Of a DNA stretch of 64,000 nt, positions 58,720 through 64,000 are shown in pieces. The first letter of the stretch is position 1, and each line of letters starts with the position of its first letter. A program made the position numbers and the translations under genes. Below the pieces are notes generated by a model, which searched no databases, was not told where the DNA came from, and saw nothing but the letters and a program-made list of their open reading frames with translations. Source of the stretch: Chryseobacterium oranimense. GTDB lineage: Bacteria; Bacteroidota; Bacteroidia; Flavobacteriales; Weeksellaceae. The stretch spans positions 310,001-374,000 of the forward strand of contig NZ_CP104203.1 of assembly GCF_025244725.1 (NCBI RefSeq), given 5' to 3'.

Positions 58720-59883
58720 ATGAATAAAAATTTAACCCTTACAAAACCCAGTACAGCAAACAGTTTGATTCTATTTATCATCTATTTTGTAATTAACTTT
58801 TTATTTCTTACAAAATATGGAATCTGGCAGTCTGTAGTTCCAATTAGTATTCTGATTACTGGTTTTATTGTTGTACATCTTTCAATGTTTTTTTTTAGAA
58901 AAAACAGGTTTTTGGAAAAAAATCTGAACCAAAAATCTGTTTATCTGCTGACAGGTGCTTTTGCTGTTTTTTATATTGTACTATGCCATATCATGAAAGA
59001 TCCGTATAAAATGAATATAGACCGCTGGCAAACTCTGGATTTTTCATTGGATTACTGGATTCATGGCCAATACATTTATGCCAAGCGTAATTTTATGGGC
59101 AACTTATCCTCTTATCTTCCGGGACAGCTTTTGTTGTCTCTTCCTTCTTATATTTTAGGAAATCTTGGATATGTTCAGGTGATGGCTTTTTTGTTGTTTA
59201 TCGGGGCAATTCTGCAGGAATTTAAAAGTAATCTGATCAGGTTCACAGCAATACTGATGTTGGGAATATCTTTGTCTTACATCTACGAAGCAGTCTGCAA
59301 AAGTGATTTTATTTCGTCTTTTATATTTTCAGCTGCATTTATTCTTTTCTGGCACAGTAAATTTAAAGATAATTATTTTCAAAAGCCTGTATTATTAGGA
59401 GTTTGCCTTGGTGTTTTATTTTTAACCAGGAGTGTAGCTGTTATTCCCTTGATCATATTTTTGTTAAAACCCTTTCTGGCTGCTAATAAAACACTTCAGA
59501 TAAAAACAGTAATAACTTTTCTGATCACTGTAGCTATACTTCTTGTCACCATTTTTCTTCCTGCCAACAATCTTGATTATATTTTCCAGTATAATCCGTT
59601 GAATCTTCAGGGACAAAGTAATAAATTGGTCATGCTGTTTTTTATGGCAGCTGCCATTTTCTTGTCCTTTTATGCTAAAAAGATAAATGAAGTATTTTAT
59701 TTTTCGGCTTATATTGTATTTTTTATCATGTTTAGCTTCGTGCTGGAAAAGTATCTGTATTTTGGGATTGGCTTTCAGGATAATTTTTTTCCCACAACTT
59801 ACCTGGCAGCTTGTCTTCCTTTTAGTATAATTGGTTACTGCTTCTCGGTTAAAAGAGAATTGGAGAGGGAAGTTCTTAATTAA
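58720..59883 (+). CDS. Multi-pass membrane protein, possibly GT-C-like
   Basis: A 387-residue protein with about ten hydrophobic segments. A loop after the third segment carries YKMNIDRWQTLDFSLDYWIHGQYIYAKRNFMGN (about residues 92-124) with the D-R-W and D-Y-W pairs and the phrase GQLLLSLPSYILGN, reminiscent of GT-C glycosyltransferases that use lipid-linked sugars, but no certain family is recognised. It ends with a basic KRELEREVLN tail. It follows tatD by 9 bp and may be co-transcribed. Confidence 0.75.
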   Translation: MNKNLTLTKPSTANSLILFIIYFVINFLFLTKYGIWQSVVPISILITGFIVVHLSMFFFRKNRFLEKNLNQKSVYLLTGAFAVFYIVLCHIMKDPYKMNIDRWQTLDFSLDYWIHGQYIYAKRNFMGNLSSYLPGQLLLSLPSYILGNLGYVQVMAFLLFIGAILQEFKSNLIRFTAILMLGISLSYIYEAVCKSDFISSFIFSAAFILFWHSKFKDNYFQKPVLLGVCLGVLFLTRSVAVIPLIIFLLKPFLAANKTLQIKTVITFLITVAILLVTIFLPANNLDYIFQYNPLNLQGQSNKLVMLFFMAAAIFLSFYAKKINEVFYFSAYIVFFIMFSFVLEKYLYFGIGFQDNFFPTTYLAACLPFSIIGYCFSVKRELEREVLN

Positions 59884-59945
59884 TGTAAAATATGATGAGA
59901 ACAGATAAAGAAATAATGTTTACATAGGATTTCTTGGATAGGTAT

Positions 59946-59976
59946 AAAAAAAAGCTTCTCATCGAGAAGCTTTTTC
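59946..59976. terminator. Terminator between convergent genes
   Basis: aaaagcttctc and gagaagctttt form a perfect stem, with T-runs on both sides. On the minus strand it directly follows the rhlE stop. Confidence 0.9.
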
Positions 59977-61275
59977 TTATTTTTTTCTGGTGAAATTTTT
60001 ATTCTTAGGTTTTTTAAATCCTGTAGTAGGCGTACTGCCTGCTGGCTTATTGTTATTCTGAGGTTTCGGAGATCTCGAAGATCTTCTTTCGCCACCGCCA
60101 GCTGCCATAGGTTTGTTATTGGAATCCCTTTTCTGAGCAACCAGATTATCGGTATGGAAAGGATGATCCTTTACCACAGGAATTTTCTTCCCGATCAGTT
60201 TTTCAGTATTTCTCAGGTTCAGAAGATCAAGGCCATCTACAAAAGAGATTGAAGATCCTTCTGCTCCTGCTCTTCCTGTTCTTCCGATTCTGTGAACATA
60301 TGTTTCGGAAACGTCGGAAAGTTCGAAATTAATGACATATTTAAGCTCATCGATATCAATACCTCTTGCAGCGATGTCTGTGGCTACCAGAATCCTTGTT
60401 TTTCCGGACTTAAAATTATTCAGGGCATTCTGCCTTGCATTCTGCGATTTGTTCCCGTGAATGGCTTCTGCTGAGATATTGTCTTTCTGAAGCTTTCTGG
60501 CGATTTTATCTGCACCGTGTTTCGTTCTGGAAAATACCAGTACGGAATCTGCAATATCATTCTCCAGAATATGAGAAAGAAGGTTCAGCTTATTTTCCTT
60601 ATCTACAAAATAAACTGACTGCTTAATCGTTTCTGCGGTAGAAGAAACCGGGGTAACTTCTACTTTCACAGGATTGTTCAGGATAGAATCTGCCAGTTTC
60701 TGGATTTCGGAAGGCATTGTTGCTGAAAAGAATAAGGTCTGTCTTCTTTGTGGAAGAAGCTTGATCACTCTTTTTACGTCATGAACAAAGCCCATATCAA
60801 GCATTCTGTCTGCTTCATCAAGAACAAAGATTTCGATGTTTTTCAGGCTGATAATTCCCTGGGCGATAAAATCCAGAAGTCTTCCAGGGGTTGCTACCAG
60901 GATATCAATTCCTTTTCTTAAGGCTGCTTCCTGATTTCCCTGCTTTACACCTCCGAAAATTACAAGTTGTTTAAGCGGAAGGTATTTTCCGTAGGCATTA
61001 ATGTTTTCCTCGATCTGGATGGCAAGTTCTCTTGTCGGCGTTAAGATCAGGGCTTTTATATGATTATTTTTGGTTTTGCTTTTTGATAAGTTCTGAAGAA
61101 TAGGAATTGCAAACGCCGCTGTTTTTCCTGTTCCTGTCTGTGCGCACCCTAAAAAGTCACTTCCTTTTAGGATTTCAGGGATAGATCTTTCCTGAATGGG
61201 TGTTGGGTTGGTATATCCCTGTTCCTGAATTGCCTTTGCAATAGGTTCTATTAAGTTTAGGTCTGTAAAATTCAA
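59977..61275 (-). CDS. rhlE: DEAD-box RNA helicase (RhlE-like)
   Basis: A 432-residue ATP-dependent RNA helicase. Motifs: Q motif (about residues 24-29, PIQERS), Walker [12 protein letters not shown] (about 43), DEAD-type [11 protein letters not shown] (about 153), SAT (about 184) and [12 protein letters not shown] (about 328). The basic, low-complexity tail ([23 protein letters not shown], about 395-432) is typical of RhlE helicases. No ATG precedes the conserved [11 protein letters not shown] start, so TTG 61275 is used. It is probably needed in ribosome assembly and cold growth. Confidence 0.93.
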   Translation of the reverse strand: MNFTDLNLIEPIAKAIQEQGYTNPTPIQERSIPEILKGSDFLGCAQTGTGKTAAFAIPILQNLSKSKTKNNHIKALILTPTRELAIQIEENINAYGKYLPLKQLVIFGGVKQGNQEAALRKGIDILVATPGRLLDFIAQGIISLKNIEIFVLDEADRMLDMGFVHDVKRVIKLLPQRRQTLFFSATMPSEIQKLADSILNNPVKVEVTPVSSTAETIKQSVYFVDKENKLNLLSHILENDIADSVLVFSRTKHGADKIARKLQKDNISAEAIHGNKSQNARQNALNNFKSGKTRILVATDIAARGIDIDELKYVINFELSDVSETYVHRIGRTGRAGAEGSSISFVDGLDLLNLRNTEKLIGKKIPVVKDHPFHTDNLVAQKRDSNNKPMAAGGGERRSSRSPKPQNNNKPAGSTPTTGFKKPKNKNFTRKK

Positions 61276-61332
61276 ATGAATGTTTTTTAATTTTAAAATA
61301 AAATTCCCTCAATGTGAAGGAATTATAGGATA

Positions 61333-61340
61333 CAAAGGTA
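61333..61340 (-). promoter_or_regulatory. Putative -7 box of rhlE
   Basis: TACCTTTG on the minus strand matches TAnnTTTG, 57 bases before the TTG start at 61275; a long leader fits a cold-regulated helicase. Confidence 0.45.
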
Positions 61341-61361
61341 GTCTAAATATTTTTAAACGGA

Positions 61362-61850
61362 TTATTTTACTTTTGTCCACTGCTGGTTGTGTCTCAGTTC
61401 TTCAATGAAGGTATAGACTTCTCTCAGTTTTTCGCTTCCGTTTTTGCCGTAATCTTCTACATTTTTGGCGGTTCCGTCTGTAAAATTAATTCTCAGGTAT
61501 GAAGTGGGAAGGTCTGTTACGTTTCTTGATCCGTATTTGTCTTTCAGGTTTTTAACGTCAAGGCTGTTCAGCAAAGTAACCAGTTTATTGTAATCTGCTT
61601 CTTTGATTGTAGCTTTAAAAGTCCCTTCACGAGGCTTGGAAAATTCACCTTTCGAAAAATCTTTGGAGAAGTTGAAATGTTCAGCCTCAAGCACAGCTGT
61701 CCTGTCAGGATTGATTATCATGGTAAAAATAGGGCACGATCCAAAACATGCACCTGCTTCATATTCAATTTTAGAATATTTTGAATTCGTTTTCTGTGTT
61801 GTACAGGAAAATAAGAATATAAATGCACAAAGGCTGAGTATGTATTTCAT
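61362..61850 (-). CDS. DUF6438-like lipoprotein
   Basis: A 162-residue lipoprotein with lipobox FLFSC (Cys at residue 16). The mature part has SKIEYEAGACFGSCPIFTMIINPDRTAVLEAEHFNF (about residues 26-61) with the G-A-C-F-G-S-C-P motif of DUF6438. Function unknown. It lies about 70 bp after a secreted protein gene on the same strand. Confidence 0.8.
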   Translation of the reverse strand: MKYILSLCAFIFLFSCTTQKTNSKYSKIEYEAGACFGSCPIFTMIINPDRTAVLEAEHFNFSKDFSKGEFSKPREGTFKATIKEADYNKLVTLLNSLDVKNLKDKYGSRNVTDLPTSYLRINFTDGTAKNVEDYGKNGSEKLREVYTFIEELRHNQQWTKVK

Positions 61851-61916
61851 AACGGATGATTTTCCCTGATTTCTTTCAAGAATTATTCCAAACGGAAACA
61901 GTTCAGGCGTTGTTGG

Positions 61917-62708
61917 TTATTCCAGCGATGAAACACAGCAGCCTTTAGTAAATGACAATCTTAAAAGAACAGATTCGATATCCATTGATTCATAATACTT
62001 TGTTCTTTTTTTATCCTTATTATAATAAGAATAGTTTTTTATTTCGCCTTTGTCAAAAGCTATTTTGTTTTTGAAGAACAACGGTTCCATGTCATACAGG
62101 ATATTATTGTTGAAACCTTGGTCGCTGTTGGTAATATCCAGCTCAATGATTCCTAAATTCGTTCTTCCTTTATCATTACGGATAAGATGGTAGGTATAAT
62201 GAACAAGATCATTGTCTGCTTTCTTTTCAACCAGTTCCAGAATCTGGTCTGTTTTGGGCTTTTTCCTTTTCCTGATATCGGCAATTTCAGATTCCAGAGG
62301 AATATCACCTTTGAAATAATCAAAATTTCCCGGTCTGATATCTTTTTTCTCATCTTTAATCAAAACAGGGAGAACCGGATTGGTATCCTTGTTTAAATTG
62401 TAAATGATACCATTTCTGCTGTTGTTAAAATACAGAACAGATAGATCGGCATCACTTATAAAATACTGGATGTCTTCACTCACCTCATTAGTTGTGCCCT
62501 GATCTGTAACTTTATCGTAGGTAAATCTGTACTTTAACCTTTTATTAAATTCATACTTAAAAAACGCCTTATCATTTAAAGGCGCCGGTTCATTTATTTT
62601 GGATGGTTCAAAAGATGAATCGCTGTCCTGGGCATACACCAGGGCAGGCAGAAGAAATGAAACAAAAATAACAGCGGGTGCTGTTATTTTTTTTAATGAG
62701 TGTATCAT
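61917..62708 (-). CDS. Exported protein of unknown function
   Basis: A 263-residue exported protein with signal peptide (about residues 1-26, ending VYAQDS). The mature part contains a repeated beta-rich pattern and a tail (SFTKGCCVSSLE) with adjacent cysteines. Not recognised. It follows obgE by 2 bp on the same strand, so they are probably in one operon. Confidence 0.7.
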   Translation of the reverse strand: MIHSLKKITAPAVIFVSFLLPALVYAQDSDSSFEPSKINEPAPLNDKAFFKYEFNKRLKYRFTYDKVTDQGTTNEVSEDIQYFISDADLSVLYFNNSRNGIIYNLNKDTNPVLPVLIKDEKKDIRPGNFDYFKGDIPLESEIADIRKRKKPKTDQILELVEKKADNDLVHYTYHLIRNDKGRTNLGIIELDITNSDQGFNNNILYDMEPLFFKNKIAFDKGEIKNYSYYNKDKKRTKYYESMDIESVLLRLSFTKGCCVSSLE

Positions 62709-62710
62709 CT

Positions 62711-63694
62711 TTATCCGTGAAGTTTTTTCCAGACTGCGTCTTTTAGTTCTACAAGGCCTTCTCCGGTGACGCCGGAGAAAAATAGTGGCTGTCTGTTTTC
62801 CGGAAATTCTTTGGCAATTTCTTTTTTCAGCTCTTCATCCAGAAGGTCAGATTTTGAAATAGAAACAATGAAATCTTTATCCAGAAGTTCGGGATTATAT
62901 TCCTTCAATTCATTTTCCAGAATTTTAAATTCCTGGAAATGGCTTTCAGAATCGGCCGGAATTAAAAATAATAAGATGGAATTTCTTTCAATATGTCTTA
63001 AGAACCTGTGTCCTAAACCTTTTCCTTCAGCAGCCCCTTCAATGATCCCCGGAATATCAGCCATTACAAATGATTTGTAATTTCTGTAGTCCACAATACC
63101 AAGGTTGGGAGTCAGCGTTGTAAATGCGTAATTGGCGATTTTAGGTTTTGCGGCAGAAACAGAAGCAAGAAGGGTAGATTTTCCGGCATTTGGAAAGCCA
63201 ACTAAACCTACATCAGCTAAAATTTTAAGCTCGAAAACGACAAAACCTTCCTCACCATCCATTCCAGGCTGGGCATATCTTGGAGTCTGATTGGTAGATG
63301 ATTTGAAATGCTCATTTCCTTTTCCTCCTTTTCCTCCCTGCATTAAAATAATCTCCTGCTTGTCTTCAAGGATTTCGCCGATAATTTCTCCTTCTTCATT
63401 TTTAGCGATCGTCCCAATCGGAACATCGATATAAATATCGTCACCGTCAGCACCGGTCAGCTGGTTTTTAGCTCCGTTTTCACCACGTTCCGCTTTGATG
63501 TGGCGGGTGTATCGGAGTGGAAGTAAAGTCCATTCCTGAGCATTTCCTCTCATGATGACGTGTCCGCCGCGACCGCCGTCACCACCGTCAGGACCTCCTT
63601 TAGGAATATATTTTTCACGGCGAAGGTGGGCAGAACCGGCACCTCCGTGTCCGCTTTTACAATGGATTTTTACGTAATCTACAAAGTTAGACAT
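62711..63694 (-). CDS. obgE: GTPase Obg
   Basis: A 327-residue essential GTPase involved in ribosome assembly and stress responses. The N-terminal glycine-rich OBG fold has [33 protein letters not shown] (about residues 14-46). The G domain has GFPNAGKST (about 166-174, G1), [10 protein letters not shown] (G3), and SKSD (G4). ATG 63694 ([12 protein letters not shown]) is the true start; an in-frame ATG 13 codons upstream is in a repeat. It lies 51 bp downstream of adk on the same strand. Confidence 0.95.
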   Translation of the reverse strand: MSNFVDYVKIHCKSGHGGAGSAHLRREKYIPKGGPDGGDGGRGGHVIMRGNAQEWTLLPLRYTRHIKAERGENGAKNQLTGADGDDIYIDVPIGTIAKNEEGEIIGEILEDKQEIILMQGGKGGKGNEHFKSSTNQTPRYAQPGMDGEEGFVVFELKILADVGLVGFPNAGKSTLLASVSAAKPKIANYAFTTLTPNLGIVDYRNYKSFVMADIPGIIEGAAEGKGLGHRFLRHIERNSILLFLIPADSESHFQEFKILENELKEYNPELLDKDFIVSISKSDLLDEELKKEIAKEFPENRQPLFFSGVTGEGLVELKDAVWKKLHG

Positions 63695-63699
63695 ATAGT

Positions 63700-63735
63700 T
63701 TGTGTTGCGAGTTGCGGGTCCAAAAACTGGCATCC
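63700..63735. repeat. Short repeat between adk and obgE
   Basis: gttgcgagttgcgggt and catcccgtatctcg are of the same style as the cccgaatctcgtaacccgaa block at 17940-17985, read on the other strand. Confidence 0.5.
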
Positions 63736-63745
63736 CGTATCTCGA

Positions 63746-64000
63746 TTATTTTATTTTTTCTACTTCAGCAAAAAGTTTTTGGGAAATTTCATCAATTTCT
63801 CCTACGCCGTTTACTTCAACATATTTTCCCTGTTGCTTGTAAAGTTCCGCTACTTCTGCTGTTTTTGTATAATATTCTTTAATTCTGTTTTCAATGATCT
63901 CTACATTGCTGTCATCAGATCTTCCGCTGGTTTCACCTCTTTTAAGAAGTCTTTCCACTAAAATCTTGTCTTCTACCACCAATGAAAGGCAGATATCGAT
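63746..64000 (-). CDS. adk: Adenylate kinase, C-terminal part (partial at window edge)
   Basis: The frame is open to the window edge and encodes the C-terminal part of adenylate kinase, which interconverts ATP, ADP and AMP. LVERLLKRGETSGRSDDSNVEIIENRIKEYYTKTAEVAELY holds the RGETSGRSDD (LID-proximal arginines) and the R-I-x-x-Y-x-x-T motif of the family. The N-terminal part with the P-loop lies outside. It precedes obgE by about 50 bp. Confidence 0.92.
   Translation of the reverse strand: MDICLSLVVEDKILVERLLKRGETSGRSDDSNVEIIENRIKEYYTKTAEVAELYKQQGKYVEVNGVGEIDEISQKLFAEVEKIK

Overview
The window looks like a chromosomal segment of a Chryseobacterium-like member of the Bacteroidota (Flavobacteriia, Weeksellaceae). 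The evidence is AT-rich DNA, genes without Shine-Dalgarno sites, promoters of the Bacteroidota TAnnTTTG type, a type IX secretion C-terminal domain, a Bat aerotolerance operon, YfhO, DUF4834, GSCFA and DUF6263 proteins, MutS2 without Smr, and a microviridin-type peptide cluster with KYPSD cores. No tRNA, rRNA, insertion sequence, prophage or CRISPR array was seen.

Layout. 1-13 kb: end of glnS, an MFS transporter, a TonB-dependent receptor, a YpdA-type reductase, a GT4 glycosyltransferase with the membrane protein YfhO, lipoproteins, rlmB and a DinB protein. 13-16 kb: two secreted proteins, one resembling peptide-N-glycosidase F with a T9SS tail. 16-25 kb: a Bat operon (MoxR ATPase, DUF58, a membrane-anchored partner, two von Willebrand proteins, TPR protein, BatD) with a GNAT acetyltransferase gene inside it, then marC. 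25-33 kb: an isochorismate synthase-like gene, hotdog thioesterases, an acyltransferase, a PadR-PspC pair, a 20-residue amphipathic peptide gene with its own terminator, and a cobalamin riboswitch with no B12 gene beside it. 33-43 kb: mutS2, acyltransferases, ung, an MscS channel, pdxJ and a hydrolase.

43-46 kb is the most distinctive part: a graspetide (microviridin-like) cluster of three precursor genes and two ATP-grasp ligase genes. Each precursor carries, besides the classical T-x-K-Y-P-S-D core, three or four upstream T-x-P-x-x-D-like units at 8-9 residue spacing. A strong terminator hairpin separates precursor genes from ligase genes, and a perfect palindrome sits at the promoter.

46-64 kb: an SDR/acyl-CoA ligase pair, mevalonate diphosphate decarboxylase, two DEAD-box helicases, a phosphate transporter with its PhoU-like partner, a polyprenyl diphosphate synthase, a GSCFA-DUF4269-TatD run, obgE and the end of adk.

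Intergenic DNA is full of short repeats: heptamers of the taactgc type, a 61-bp palindromic element in two copies, several copies of a ggctgaggctctcgaagcc element, and palindromic terminator-like repeats. Five genes have a TAnnTTTG box ending only 4-6 bases before the start codon, which suggests leaderless mRNAs.
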